Position numbers and translations under genes: made by a program. A stretch of 64,000 nucleotides of DNA from Myxococcus dinghuensis. GTDB taxonomy: Bacteria; Myxococcota; Myxococcia; Myxococcales; Myxococcaceae. Position 1 is the stretch's first letter. Each line of letters starts with the position of its first letter. The stretch spans positions 124,001 to 188,000 of the forward strand of contig NZ_JAKCFB010000004.1 in the NCBI RefSeq assembly GCF_024198235.1, given 5' to 3'. The notes under the pieces are model-generated. The model did not search any database. It was not told where the DNA came from and was given only the letters and a program-made list of their open reading frames with translations. Below, one piece after another: positions 7,824-21,000 of this stretch.

Positions 7824-8792
7824 CTACTCCGCCGCCGCCTCGCCGCTCTCCTCGCCACCCTCGGACGCGGGCTGCTCGGCGACAGCCGGGGCGCCCTTCA
7901 TCTCGACGAGGGGGCCACGGCGCTCGCCGCCGCGGTCACGGTCGCCGCCACGGCGGTCGCGGTCGCCACGACGGGGGCCACGGCGGTCGTCACGCTCGCG
8001 GCGGTCGTCACGGCCCTCGCGCTCCTCCTGCTCGTCGCGCTCGGCGGCGCCGGACGCGCGGTAGCGGGCCGCGCCCTCGAGGCAGGCCTCGGCGATCTTG
8101 GAGGTGAAGAGCTTGATGGAGCGGATGGCGTCGTCGTTGCCGGGGATGACGAAGTCGATGCCGTCCGGATCGCAGTTCGTGTCGACCAGGCCGATGACCG
8201 GGATGCCCAGGCGCGTCGCCTCGTGGATGGCGATGTGCTCCTTCTTCGGGTCGATGACGAAGACGCAGCGGGGCAGCTTCGACATCTCCTTCACGCCGCC
8301 CAGGTTCTTCTCGAGCTTCTCGCGCTCGCGCTCCAGGGCCGCCACTTCCTTCTTCGGCAGGCGCTCGAAGGTGCCGTCCTCGGCCATCTTCTCCAGCGTC
8401 TTCAGGCGGTCGATGCCCTGCTTGATGGTCTTGAAGTTGGTCAGCGTGCCACCCAGCCAGCGGCTGGTGACGAAGAACTGACCGGCGCGGGAGGCCTCCT
8501 CGCGGATGACGTCCTGGGCCTGCTTCTTGGTGCCGACGAAGAGGACCGAGCCGCCGCGGGCCGTCACATCCGCCACGAAGCGGAAGGCCGACCGGGCCAT
8601 CGTCACCGTCTTCTGCAGGTCGATGATGTAGATGCCGTTGCGGGCGCCGAAGATGTACGGCTTCATCTTCGGGTTCCAGCGCTTGGTCTGGTGGCCGAAG
8701 TGGACGCCGGCCTCCAGGAGCTGCCGCATCGTGATGCCGCCGGCGGCGGCCATGGCCTGCTGCTGATTCGTTTCCTGCGTGTCGATCGACAT
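7824..8792 (-). CDS. rpsB: Ribosomal protein S2 with charged C-terminal tail
   Basis: This is 30S protein S2, 322 residues. The core (about 20-240) has [31 protein letters not shown] and the terminal [13 protein letters not shown] tail of about 70 residues follows (250-322), unusually rich in Arg, Asp, Gly and Glu and ending in an acidic stretch; E. coli S2 stops near residue 241. The ATG at 8792 has GGAGAA six bases upstream. The frame continues upstream to 8891 without S2-like sequence, so that extension was not used. Confidence 0.97.
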   Translation of the reverse strand: MSIDTQETNQQQAMAAAGGITMRQLLEAGVHFGHQTKRWNPKMKPYIFGARNGIYIIDLQKTVTMARSAFRFVADVTARGGSVLFVGTKKQAQDVIREEASRAGQFFVTSRWLGGTLTNFKTIKQGIDRLKTLEKMAEDGTFERLPKKEVAALEREREKLEKNLGGVKEMSKLPRCVFVIDPKKEHIAIHEATRLGIPVIGLVDTNCDPDGIDFVIPGNDDAIRSIKLFTSKIAEACLEGAARYRASGAAERDEQEEREGRDDRRERDDRRGPRRGDRDRRGGDRDRGGERRGPLVEMKGAPAVAEQPASEGGEESGEAAAE

Positions 8793-9091
8793 GTGATTCT
8801 CCGGTTGTGTCCGCCACGCCCAGGCGAAGCTCCGGTCGAGGCCCCGGGAGCGCGGCCCCTCGCGAAAGGGACCTGCCACCCACGGAAGCACCGGTGACCG
8901 GCTCAGGCGTGTGTGTAGTGGGTACGACTGGGGTGACTTCCCCCACCCCTAACCTCGGGGCGGGCGGTCCTTAACAGAACCCCTCCCGGCGGCGCAAGCT
9001 TCGCTTCACCGGGGGTGGCGGACGACGGGCCGGAGCCCGCCTGTCCACCAGGCATCCGACCCTCCAGGGGGGCTTGCCGCCCGGAGGGACG
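8793..9091. other. rpsB leader and secA 3' flank
   Basis: This gap of about 300 bases holds the rpsB upstream region. A GC-rich inverted repeat at 9061-9088 (CCTCC...GGAGG) may add to termination of secA. I see no convincing small gene. I could not place a clear sigma-70 promoter for rpsB by eye, although a ribosomal-protein promoter must lie here. Confidence 0.5.
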
Positions 9092-9115
9092 GCCGGCGGG
9101 GGTGCCCCCGCCGGC
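9092..9115 (-). terminator. Terminator of secA
   Basis: GCCGGCGGGGG and its exact complement form an 11-bp stem separated by only TG, 8 bases past the secA stop. No T-run follows. It is the strongest structure in this gap. Confidence 0.7.
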
Positions 9116-9122
9116 GAGGCGC

Positions 9123-11975
<2,853 letters not shown>

Positions 11976-12148
11976 TCGATTGACTCTCTCGCGGCCGGAG
12001 AATCCTCGAAGGACGGCGGCGAGTGAAGGGAAATCCCTGGAGATGTAAGGGGAGGCTGGTGGGAAACCACGGGTGCCCCCTGAAACTTCCTCTCGGCCGG
12101 TTGCCCAGCGCGCATCGGTTCAGAGTAAAGCGGAACCGAGTCCACGCA

Positions 12149-13351
12149 ATGTCCCCTTCGCGAAATCAACGCCGCCCCTCTGGCCGGCGCGCTCCCCAGG
12201 GAGCCCCCCGCCGCCCCGGACGTCCCGGTCCTCCCCCTCCCCGCCAGGGCCCCGCCGGCCGGAGCGCCGCCCCTGCACGCACCGCGCCGCCCGCGCCCCC
12301 GCCGCCCCCCAGGGCGCGGATTCCCCCCATGCCCGTACAGACGCAGAACGCCACGGCGGGACGTTGGCTGTGGACCTGCCGCGCGGGCTTCGAGCCCCAC
12401 CTCTTCGAGGAGCTTGAGTGGGCGGAGGCCTCGCCCCGCATGCTGGGCGAGGCGCTGGTGGAGAGCGACGCGCCCGAGGGCCCGCCCCCCGCCTTCGCCC
12501 GCGCCGGCTACCAGGTGCTCGCCACGCTGCCCCCCGGCCCCGCCGACGCCCAGGCGGACGCGGTGGCCCGGACGCTCACCAGCCAACGCGGCGCCCGCCC
12601 CTGGGTGCTCCAGGCCTTCACCCCGGACACGCCCCGGGGCAACACGCTGACGGCCGCGGCGGAGGCGCTGGAGGCCGCGGTGCGCGCCAGGCTCCCGGCG
12701 GAGCGGCTGCTCGGCGACGCGCAGCGGGCGCGCGAGGCCAGCGCCCTGCTCGTCGGGCTGTGCGTCGCGCCGGACGGCGTGGCGGTGCTGGGCCTGGTCG
12801 CGGCCCGGGAGGCCCTGTCGCTGGCCCCCGGTGGCCGCCGCCGCATGCGGCGCGAGGGCGAGTCCCCGTCCCGCGCGGCGATGAAGCTGGAGGAGGCGCT
12901 GGACGGACTGGCCTTCGAACCCGGGCGCGGCGACGTCTGCGTGGACCTGGGCGCGGCGCCCGGCGGGTGGACGCAGCGGCTGGTGGCGCGCGGCGCGAAG
13001 GTCGTGGCGGTGGACCCGGCCCGGCTGATGCCGGAGCTGACGGCCCATGCCCGGGTGAAGCACGTGCAGCAGAGCGCGTTCGCCTACGCGCCCGAGGCGC
13101 CCGTGGACTGGCTCTTCTGCGACATGGCGTGGCGTCCGCTGGAGGTCGCCCAACTGCTCGCCAAGTGGGGACGGCGGGGCTGGGCAGGCCATCTGGTGGC
13201 CAACATCAAGCTGCCCATGAAGGACAAGAACCCCATCCTCCACCGCGTGCGCCACATCCTCGTGGAGGACGGCGGCTGGGAGGGGCTCACCCTCCGCCAG
13301 CTCTACCACGACCGGGACGAGGTCACCGTGACGGCGCACCGGATGCGCTGA
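12149..13351 (+). CDS. rlmM: RlmM-like 2'-O-ribose methyltransferase
   Basis: The C-terminal half is a FtsJ-type SAM methyltransferase that closely follows E. coli RlmM (23S rRNA C2498). It has VDLGAAPGGWTQ for SAM binding, CDMAWRP, NIKLPMKD and QLYHDRDEVTV. The K-D-K-E tetrad can be placed at K246, D325, K354 and E391. The middle section resembles the THUMP-like part of RlmM. The start is uncertain. From ATG 12149 there is a 60-residue Arg/Pro-rich, low-complexity N-terminus. ATG 12329 would give 340 residues, nearer to the E. coli length of 366. Neither has a strong ribosome site. Confidence 0.82.
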   Translation: MSPSRNQRRPSGRRAPQGAPRRPGRPGPPPPRQGPAGRSAAPARTAPPAPPPPPRARIPPMPVQTQNATAGRWLWTCRAGFEPHLFEELEWAEASPRMLGEALVESDAPEGPPPAFARAGYQVLATLPPGPADAQADAVARTLTSQRGARPWVLQAFTPDTPRGNTLTAAAEALEAAVRARLPAERLLGDAQRAREASALLVGLCVAPDGVAVLGLVAAREALSLAPGGRRRMRREGESPSRAAMKLEEALDGLAFEPGRGDVCVDLGAAPGGWTQRLVARGAKVVAVDPARLMPELTAHARVKHVQQSAFAYAPEAPVDWLFCDMAWRPLEVAQLLAKWGRRGWAGHLVANIKLPMKDKNPILHRVRHILVEDGGWEGLTLRQLYHDRDEVTVTAHRMR

Positions 13352-13400
13352 CCCACGAGGCCTGCGCGAGGGCGCGCGACGCGCTAGAGATGGGCCACAG

Positions 13401-14105
13401 ATGCCCTACCCACTCGACGACGCCACCGCCACCGCCCTCGTGTCCCTGTTCCCCTGGGTGATGACCCGCAGTCCCCAGGCGCCGGTGCAGGCCGCCGTGG
13501 AGGCGCTCCTCCAGGCGGAGCAGGCCCGCCGGGGACACCCGGACCCCAAGACGGGCGCGCTCCAGGTCCCCGCCCTCACGCAGGGCAACCTCCTCAAGGA
13601 GGAGTACGACCTGTCCACGCACGCGCACCACGACGGCTGGCGCGTGGGCGCCGTCATCGCGGACGTGAAGGGGATGATCAACCTCAACGCCCGCTTCGGC
13701 TTCCCCACCGGCGACGCCCTCCTCCGCGCCACCGTGGAGTCGCTGGCCGCGCAGTACCCGGGCGCCAAGGTGGTGCGCCTGCACCCGGACGCCTTCGCCG
13801 CCCTGCTCGTCCCCACCTCCCAGCTCACCGTGAGCGAGTCGCTGGCCGGCCCCACCCACGAGGCGCTGTCGCGCGACGTGCGCCGCGTGCTGCCGCCCGG
13901 AACGCCGGACGCGGACGCGCCGTCGTGGACGGTGAGCCTGCTGGAGGTGACGGTGGACGCCCCGTCGCACTGGCAGGTGCTGGGGCCGCTGGTCTGGGCG
14001 GAGCTGGAGCGCGCCCACGTCATGCAGCGCTCCGGCCGGGCGCAGGGCCTGCAGCGACGGCGGCTGCGGCTGGACGGCTTCGTCCCCGGGCCCGCCACGC
14101 TCTGA
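13401..14105 (+). CDS. GGDEF-like protein without the active-site motif
   Basis: This 234-residue protein has a region (about 78-200) with the pattern of the first half of a GGDEF domain: IADVKGMINLNARFGFPTGDALLR. RLHPDAF (126-132) stands where active diguanylate cyclases have RYGGDEF. Metal- and substrate-binding glycines and acids are missing, so enzymatic c-di-GMP synthesis is unlikely. There is no receiver, signal peptide or membrane segment. It starts 49 bases after the rlmM-like gene on the same strand. It may be a nucleotide-binding or structural remnant; the function is unknown. Confidence 0.7.
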   Translation: MPYPLDDATATALVSLFPWVMTRSPQAPVQAAVEALLQAEQARRGHPDPKTGALQVPALTQGNLLKEEYDLSTHAHHDGWRVGAVIADVKGMINLNARFGFPTGDALLRATVESLAAQYPGAKVVRLHPDAFAALLVPTSQLTVSESLAGPTHEALSRDVRRVLPPGTPDADAPSWTVSLLEVTVDAPSHWQVLGPLVWAELERAHVMQRSGRAQGLQRRRLRLDGFVPGPATL

Positions 14106-14119
14106 AGGGGGCCGCCGTG

Positions 14120-14163
14120 GCGGGGCCTCCCTTCCGGGACGGGCACCGGGAGGGGTGCCCCGC
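14120..14163. terminator. Bidirectional terminator hairpin
   Basis: A long, slightly imperfect stem starts with GCGGGGC at 14120 and ends with GCCCCGC at 14163, with inner CCC/GGG and CCGG/CCGG pairing. It lies between the converging GGDEF-like and M23 genes and touches the latter's stop codon. Confidence 0.65.
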
Positions 14164-15080
14164 TACTCCTCGAGGATGAACTTGCGCGGGTTCTGCGGGA
14201 TGCCGTTGACGCGGACCTCGTAGTGCAGGTGCGGGCCCGTGGAGCGGCCGGTGTTGCCCACCGCCGCGATGAGCGAGCCGCGCTTCACCTTGTCGCCGGC
14301 CTTCACCAGCATCTTCGCCAGGTGGCCGTAGCGCGTCTTGATGCCGTAGCCGTGGTCCACGACGATGACGTTGCCGTAGCCACCCTCCAGGCCCGCGAAC
14401 ACCACCGTGCCGTCCGACGGGCAGAAGACCTCCTTGCCGTGGGGCGCCGCGATGTCCAGGCCCGAGTGCATCACCCGGTCCGCGGTGTACGGGTCCAGGC
14501 GCTGACCGAAGTCGCTCGTCACCCAACCCCGCGCGGGCCAGATGGACGGCGTGGAGGCCAGCAGCGACTTCTGGTCCTGGAAGTACGCCTGCAGCTCCTG
14601 GAGGCTCTGCTCCTGGCGCGTGGCCTCCGCGCTCAGCTTGTCCAGCCGGCCCATCAGCAGCTTGGGCGTCTCCGTCGTCGTCAACTGGGTGAACTGGGTG
14701 TCCGTGGCCGGCGCCTGCGAGCCCGCCTCCGGCTCCGTGGGGCCCATGGCCAGGTTGCGCTGCGGATCCGACAGGAGCGTCATCGCGCGCAGCTTCTGGT
14801 CGAACCGCTCCACCCGGTCCAGCGTGGACCCGATGTGCTCGATGCGCTCACGCACCGACTTGAGCTGCGAGCGCAGCGTCAGGTTCTCCTCGCGGAGGAT
14901 GCGGTTCTCGGATGCGTCCGCCGCCACCTGGAAGTAGTGGATGCTCGCCCCCGCCCCCAGTCCCACCACCAGCATGAGCCCCATCCCCACTTGCATGAGG
15001 AAGGAGCGTTGGATGGTGTACCGCTTCACCGGCGCGTCGTGGTCTGGGATGACCATCAACGTGAAGGACTTTTTCGCCAC
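14163..15080 (-). CDS. M23 family metallopeptidase, membrane anchored
   Basis: This 305-residue protein has one N-terminal membrane segment (about 28-50) and then a coiled coil with ILREENLTLRSQLKSVRERI. The C-terminal LytM/M23 domain has HSGLDIAAPHG (metal-binding H and D), YGHLAKM and the HLHYEV metal motif. All the zinc ligands are present, so it should cut peptidoglycan cross-bridges in the periplasm. The plan resembles the NlpD/EnvC/MepM class used in cell separation or envelope growth. The start is GTG at 15080, seven bases after AGGGAG. Confidence 0.9.
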   Translation of the reverse strand: MAKKSFTLMVIPDHDAPVKRYTIQRSFLMQVGMGLMLVVGLGAGASIHYFQVAADASENRILREENLTLRSQLKSVRERIEHIGSTLDRVERFDQKLRAMTLLSDPQRNLAMGPTEPEAGSQAPATDTQFTQLTTTETPKLLMGRLDKLSAEATRQEQSLQELQAYFQDQKSLLASTPSIWPARGWVTSDFGQRLDPYTADRVMHSGLDIAAPHGKEVFCPSDGTVVFAGLEGGYGNVIVVDHGYGIKTRYGHLAKMLVKAGDKVKRGSLIAAVGNTGRSTGPHLHYEVRVNGIPQNPRKFILEE

Positions 15081-15217
15081 GGGACAGCTCCCTGCTTGCG
15101 TGGGACATCCGGCGCGCGAAGCTAAGTCGCTCCCGCGCGCCCATCACCTCCCCCCACCGCCTCACCCCTCCCGCTAACGTCTCCTCCTGGCGTCTGCCAG
15201 GGCTGGAAACGTTTGGG

Positions 15218-15247
15218 CAGCTACCATTCAGTTTCCAAGAGTGTCAA
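15218..15247 (-). promoter_or_regulatory. Sigma-70-type promoter for the M23 gene
   Basis: On the minus strand TTGACA (15247-15242) is followed after 18 bases by TAGCTG (15223-15218). This is upstream of the M23 gene and would leave a leader of about 130 bases. The -35 box is perfect and the -10 is poor. Confidence 0.45.
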
Positions 15248-15297
15248 GGTCAACAGTGACCTGAGAAGGCGGTTGTCGTCCACACGCACGGCGATTT

Positions 15298-16137
15298 TCA
15301 GGCCTCGACCCGCACCACGATGACGGTGATGTTGTCGTCACCGCCCCGGTCGTTGGCGAAGTCGATGAGGCGCTTGGGCACGGACTCGAGCCCCGGAGCC
15401 TTGGCCACCACCTCGTGGATCTCCTTGTCCTCGAGCATGTTGGCCAGGCCGTCCGAGCACAGGAGGAAGACGTCGCCGGGCTCGGAGACGAGCCCCATGA
15501 CATCCACCTGGACCTCCTCCTCGAAGCCCACGGAGCGGGTGATGATGTTCTTGTAGCGGGAGTGCTTGGCCTCCTCCGGCGTAATCATCCCCGCCTTGAT
15601 CTGCTCGTTGACCAGCGAGTGGTCCTCGGAGATCTGCTGGATGAGGTCGCCCCGGATGAGGTACGCGCGACTGTCGCCGACATGGGCGAAGAAGGCGTGC
15701 TCCTCCCGCACCACCAACGAGATGACGGTGGTGCCCATGCCCGACAGGCGCGGATCCTCCTGGGCCGCGGTGTAGATGGCCAGACAGGCCTTCTCCACGG
15801 CGGTGCGCAGCGCCTCGGGGATGGGGGAATCCTGGAGGTTGGGCACGGACAGGAAGGGGTTGTCCTTCCCCTCCCGCGCGCGCCGCAACTCCTTGTCGAT
15901 GGTCTCCACGGCGATACGGGAGGCGGTACCCCCGCCCGCATGTCCCCCCATGCCGTCCGCCACGACGTAGAGCTGGAGCTCGTCGTCGAGGAGGAAGCTG
16001 TCCTCGTTGTGATTGCGCTTGCGCCCGACGTCCGTCAGGCCAGCGGAAACGACTTTGAGGCGGGAGGCCGCGGTCTGCCCTGCGGTGTTGGACACACCAA
16101 GGATGCTATGTGAGACCCAGGGATGGGGCAAGGACAC
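15298..16137 (-). CDS. PP2C-type Ser/Thr protein phosphatase
   Basis: This 279-residue PP2C phosphatase carries the family metal and phosphate motifs in order: RKRNHNEDS, YVVADGMGGHAGG, GMGTTV, AHVGDSRAY, EDHS, LLCSDGLANML and GGDDNITVIVV. It is a soluble Mn/Mg-dependent enzyme that would oppose Ser/Thr kinases, which are abundant in myxobacteria; M. xanthus Pph1 belongs to the same class. The GTG at 16137 follows AAGG. A GTG 14 codons later is an alternative. The start is 18 bases past the recN stop, so the two are likely cotranscribed. Confidence 0.92.
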   Translation of the reverse strand: MSLPHPWVSHSILGVSNTAGQTAASRLKVVSAGLTDVGRKRNHNEDSFLLDDELQLYVVADGMGGHAGGGTASRIAVETIDKELRRAREGKDNPFLSVPNLQDSPIPEALRTAVEKACLAIYTAAQEDPRLSGMGTTVISLVVREEHAFFAHVGDSRAYLIRGDLIQQISEDHSLVNEQIKAGMITPEEAKHSRYKNIITRSVGFEEEVQVDVMGLVSEPGDVFLLCSDGLANMLEDKEIHEVVAKAPGLESVPKRLIDFANDRGGDDNITVIVVRVEA

Positions 16138-16155
16138 GGATGACCTTGCAGCGCG

Positions 16156-17898
16156 TCAAGCCGTCCGGCGCAGCCGGCCCCGGGGTGTGCCCTCGGGTCC
16201 GACCTCCCGGCCGCGGGCCCTGGGCGAGGCCAGGGCGCGGTGGGCCGAGCGCACCAGGGCCTCCGCCGCCCCCAGCGCCTCGCGCGTCACCTCCACCCCG
16301 GACATCATCCGGGCCAGCTCCCGCGTGCGCTCCGCCCCCGCCTCCAGGACTGTCACCTGGGAGACGGTCCGCTCCCCCTTCACCGCCTTGCGGATGAGCA
16401 GGTGCGCGTCCGCGTAGGCCGCCACCTGGGGCAGGTGGGTGATGCAGAGCACCTGACGGTGGCCGCTCACTTCCTTGATCATCCGGCCCACCACGTCCGC
16501 GATGGCGCCGCTGACGCCCGCGTCCGCCTCGTCCAGGATGTAGCAGCCGCCCCGGTCGCTGTCCGCCAGCGCCCGCTTGAGCGCCAACAAGAGCCGGCTC
16601 GCCTCGCCGCCGGAGGCCACCTTCGCCAGGGGACGCGCCGGCTCCCCCGGGTTGGCGCTGAAGAAGAACTCCACCTCGTCCAGGCCGTCCGGACGCAGCA
16701 CCTCGCCGGGCGTCACGCGCACCTCGAAGGCCGCCTTGCCCATGGCCAGGTGCCCCAGGCCCTCGCGCACCTGGGCGGAGAACTCCAGCGCGCTCGCCGA
16801 GCGCGCCCGCGACAGCACCGCCGCCGCCTTGCGCGCGCGCTCCTCCACCCGCCGGCGCTCCGCCGCCAGTTCCTCCAACACCTCCTGCCGGTTCTCCAGC
16901 GTGCCCAGCTCGGCCTCGATTTCGCCGCGCTTCTTGAGCACGCCCTCCAGGGAGGCGCCGTGCTTGCGACACAGCCGCTTGAGCCCGTCCAGCCGCTCCT
17001 CCACGTCCGCCAGCCGGTTCGGGTCCGACTCCAGGCCCTCCACGTACCGGTTGAGCCGCCGCCGCGCCTCCTCCAGCTCAGACAGGGCCGTGCTCAACGC
17101 CTGCGCCACCGGCGTCAGCGAGGCGTCGCACTTGACGGCCTCGTGCACCAGCCCCAGGGCCCGCCCCACCGTCTCCACCGCGGACGGCTCCTCCCCGGAG
17201 ACGAGCAGCTCCGCCTCCGCCGCGTGGCGCTTGAGCTTCTCCGCGCTCGACAGCCGCTTGCGCTCGGCGTCCAGCCGCGCGTCCTCGCCCGGCTCCGGGT
17301 CGATGCGGGCAATCTCGTCCAACTGGAAGCGCAGGAACTCCGCCCGCTCCCGCACCTTGGCCTCGTCCCCGCCCAGGGCCTCCATGCGCGCGTCCACCTC
17401 CCGCAGCGCGGAGTACTCCCCGAAGTAGGCCGCCAGCGGCGCCTCCACCGCCCCATACCGGTCCAGGAGCACCCGGTGCAGCCCCGGGTCGAAGAGGCTG
17501 ACGTGCTCGTGCTGCCCGGCGATGTCCACCGCCCCCCGGGTCAGCTTCGTCAGCACGCCCACCGTCACCAGGGCGCCGTTGACGTAGACCTTGCCCCGGC
17601 CGGTGCGTCCCAGCACCCGGCGGACGAGCACCTCGTCCCCCAGGTCCGGCAGCCCCAGCTCCTCCAGGCGCGAGGCCAGCACCGGGGTGCGCGCGAAGAC
17701 GCCCTCCACGGACGCCTCCTCGCAGCCGGCGCGGATGACGTCCGCGTCCGCCCGGCCGCCGAGCAGCAGCCCCAATGAATCCACGAGGATGGACTTGCCC
17801 GCCCCCGTCTCACCCGTGAGGACGGTGAGGCCGGCTCCGAACGCCACCTCCACCTCCTCGATCACCGCCACGTTCGAAATCCGCAGACCCAGCAGCAC
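16156..17898 (-). CDS. recN: DNA repair protein RecN
   Basis: This 580-residue SMC-like ATPase acts in double-strand break repair. LRISNVAVIEEVEV and GETGAGKS (Walker A) lie at the N-terminus, then two long coiled-coil arms. The C-terminal half has SGGEASRLLLALK (ABC signature) and YILDEADAGVSG (Walker B), followed by VLCITHLPQVAA. The GTG at 17898 was chosen because GGAGGG lies just upstream and the family N-terminus begins there. A longer frame to 17988 adds 30 unrelated residues. Confidence 0.96.
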   Translation of the reverse strand: MLLGLRISNVAVIEEVEVAFGAGLTVLTGETGAGKSILVDSLGLLLGGRADADVIRAGCEEASVEGVFARTPVLASRLEELGLPDLGDEVLVRRVLGRTGRGKVYVNGALVTVGVLTKLTRGAVDIAGQHEHVSLFDPGLHRVLLDRYGAVEAPLAAYFGEYSALREVDARMEALGGDEAKVRERAEFLRFQLDEIARIDPEPGEDARLDAERKRLSSAEKLKRHAAEAELLVSGEEPSAVETVGRALGLVHEAVKCDASLTPVAQALSTALSELEEARRRLNRYVEGLESDPNRLADVEERLDGLKRLCRKHGASLEGVLKKRGEIEAELGTLENRQEVLEELAAERRRVEERARKAAAVLSRARSASALEFSAQVREGLGHLAMGKAAFEVRVTPGEVLRPDGLDEVEFFFSANPGEPARPLAKVASGGEASRLLLALKRALADSDRGGCYILDEADAGVSGAIADVVGRMIKEVSGHRQVLCITHLPQVAAYADAHLLIRKAVKGERTVSQVTVLEAGAERTRELARMMSGVEVTREALGAAEALVRSAHRALASPRARGREVGPEGTPRGRLRRTA

Positions 17899-18003
17899 GC
17901 GCGCCCTCCAATGTCCGTACGACGGCCCTGGCACTGAACACCCTAACAGGTCCCCCTGACACTGCACAGGCGTTCCGTCCAGCCGCACGGATGGCGGGCG
18001 GGT

Positions 18004-18037
18004 GGGAGGTAGGGCACCGTTGACGCCCCAACCTCCC
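18004..18037 (-). terminator. Terminator of the SNF2 helicase gene
   Basis: GGGAGGT (18004-18010) and GGGC (18012-18015) pair with GCCC (18025-18028) and ACCTCCC (18031-18037), giving an 11-pair interrupted stem just past the helicase stop. Confidence 0.55.
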
Positions 18038-18045
18038 CTCCCGAC

Positions 18046-21000
18046 TCAGGTCTCGGTGAAGAGCTCCTGGATGTCCTGCTCGGTGAGGGTGCGTGCACCC
18101 TCCTCGCTGTCGCCGCCCAGGACGCCGGCGGCCAGGTCCCGCTTGCGGCGCTGGAGCGAGAGGATCTTCTCCTCCACCGTGCCGCGGGTGATGAGCTTGT
18201 AGCTGATGACGGCGCGCGTCTGGCCGATGCGGTGCGTACGGTCCGTGGCCTGGTCCTCGACGGCCGGGTTCCACCACGGGTCGAAGTGGATGACGTAGTC
18301 CGCCGCGGTGAGGTTGAGGCCGGTGCCGCCCGCCTTCAGGGAGATGAAGAACAGGGGCGGGCCGTCCGGGCGGTTGTACTCGTCCACCTTGCCCATGCGG
18401 TCCTTGGTGCGGCCGTCCAGGTAGAGGTAGCGCAGGCCCTTCTTGTCCGCCTCCGCCTTGAGCAGCTCCAGCATCTCCGTGAACTGGCTGAAGACGAGGG
18501 CGCGGTGGCCCTCCGCCACCAGGTCCTCCACCAGCTCCATGAAGCGCTCGACCTTGGCGCTGGGCGGCAGGAGCGTGCCGGGCGGCATCTTGAGGAGCCG
18601 GGGGTCGCAGCACACCTGACGCAGGCGCATGAGCGCGGCCAGGATGGACACGCGGCTGCGCTTGAAGCCGACCTTCTCGATGCTCTCGTTGACCTTGCGG
18701 CGGCTCTCCTCCATCACCTCGCGGTAGAGGGCGGCCTGGCCGGGCTCCATCTCGCACCAGGCCACGCTCTCCGTCTTCGGCGGCAGGTCCTTGGCCACCT
18801 CCGTCTTGAGGCGGCGCAGGATGAAGGGCTGGATGCGGCGGCGCAGCCGGTCCTTCACCGTCCCGTCGTTGGCCACCTGGATGGGCTGCTCGTAGCGGTC
18901 GCCGAAGCCGTCCGCGCTGCCGAGGAAGCCCGGCATCAGGAAGTCGAAGATGCTCCACAGCTCCGACAGCCGGTTCTCCAGCGGCGTACCCGTCAGGGCC
19001 AGGCGCGTCTCGCTCGGCAGCGCCTTGCACGCCTGCGCCGTGGCGCTGTCCGCGTTCTTGATGTTCTGCGCCTCGTCCAGGATGACGTAGCGGAAGCCCA
19101 CCTGGGAGAGCTGGTCCAGGTCCCGGCGCACCAGCGCGTAGGACGTGAGCACCAGGTCCATCCCCTTCAGGTCCTCGGCGCGCTCCTTGCGGTCCTGGCC
19201 GTGCCACACCATGGACTTGAGGCCCGGGGTGAAGCGCTCCGCCTCGCGCTCCCAGTTGGCGAGCACGCTGGTGGGCGCGACGACGAGCGACGGCTTGCGG
19301 CCCTCGTCGTTGGCCACCTTCTGCAGGAGGCTGAGCGACTGGATGGTCTTTCCCAGACCCATGTCGTCCGCGAGGATGCCGGACAACCCGTGGCGGCGCA
19401 GGAACCACAGCCAGGACAGGCCCGCCTCCTGGTAGTGGCGCAGCGTGGCCTGCAGGCCCTCGGGCACCGCCACCTTGGGCACGCCCGCCGTCTCGCGCAG
19501 CTCCAGCATCGCCTGGCGCGCCTTGGCCTCCACCTCCGTGAACTCACCCAGGTCCGCGAGCAGGTCCAGGGCCACGGCCTGGTGCAGCGGCAGCCGCGTG
19601 CGGGAGCGGCCCGGCAGCGCGCCGGCCTCCTCCAGGAGGTCCGCCACGCGCTTGATCTCCGCCGGGTCGGCCTCCGCGAACGTGCCGTCCTTCAGGGGGA
19701 CGAAGCGCCGGCCGGAGTCCAGCCACATGCGCACGGCGCCCAGGTCCACCGCCTGGTCGTCGGTGACGAACTCCGCGTCCAGGTCGAACCACTGCACGCC
19801 GCTCATGCCCACGCGGATGCGCGGCTTGAGCTTGGGGCGCAGGCGCACCTTGGGGGCCTGCACGCCGAAGCGCTCCCAGTCCGCCGGCAGCGACGCCAGC
19901 CCGCGCGCCCAGAACTCCAGCGCCACGTCGCCCGCGGCGTCGAACACGTGCGACTGCGGGTCGAAGCGCAGCCCCATGTCCAGCAGCTGCTTGCCCGCGG
20001 CGCGCTCCAGCTCCTCGCGGCGCCGGAACAGCTTGCGGCTGTCCCCGCCCACGCCGCTGGCGTAGCCCAGGTGCGTGGCCGTGGGGGACACCGGCGCGGT
20101 GGTCTGCCCGTAGCGCGCGGCCAGCTGCACCTTCACGCGCTCCGGGTTGCCCTCCAGCGTCAGCACGAAGTGGGGCTCCACCGTCTCGTCGACCTCGATG
20201 TCGTCCGCCTTCAACGACATGCGGAAGCGAGGCAGGTGCGCGGCGAAGAACGTCAGCACCCGGTCGAGCTGGCCGGTGGGGAACGACATGCTCGGCTCGA
20301 GCAGCCACTTGCGCAGCAGGCGCGGCGGGAAGTCCGGCTCCACCGGGTGCAGGTTCTGCCCCTGGATGACCCAGGTGCGCCGGCCCGACAGGAGGATGAC
20401 GTCCTTGAGCGCGTAGCTGACGCCGTCCGGGAAGAGCAGCTCGATGCGCGCGTCGGCGCCGTCCGGCCGGGACTCCAGGCGGATCTGCGGCCGCACCGGC
20501 GTCTCCGTGTTGATGAGCTGCGTGCCCCGGTAGATGACCCGCCGCTGGCGCAGCATGTCCAGCACCTCGCTCAGGTCCTCGTCCGACAGGACGATGCGCG
20601 AGTCGTAGCGGTGCTCGTGGCGGGCCAGCATCATGAAGACGCGCTCGTCCGCGGGGGCGATGCGGCCCCCCGTCTGGAGCAGGCGCTTGACGTGGATGGG
20701 GCCCTTGGTCTGCGCGTCCTGGCGGCGTACGTCCACCACCCACTGACGGCTGCCCGAGTTCGTGTTCGCGGCCGTCAGCCGGTAGAAGAACTCGTAGTCG
20801 GGCTGGGACGACAGGCCCAGCCAGCTCTCCACCTTGGCGAGCGCGGGCAGGTTGACCGCGTCCACGGCGGGGGCGTCCGACTCCACCGGGACCTCCGGCT
20901 CCACCACCTCGTTGCTGGCCGAGGAGGCGGGAGCCGCGGGCTCCGGGGCCGCCACCGGTTGCGGCCGGGGCGGCGGACGGAAGCGGGCCGCGTAGATGAG

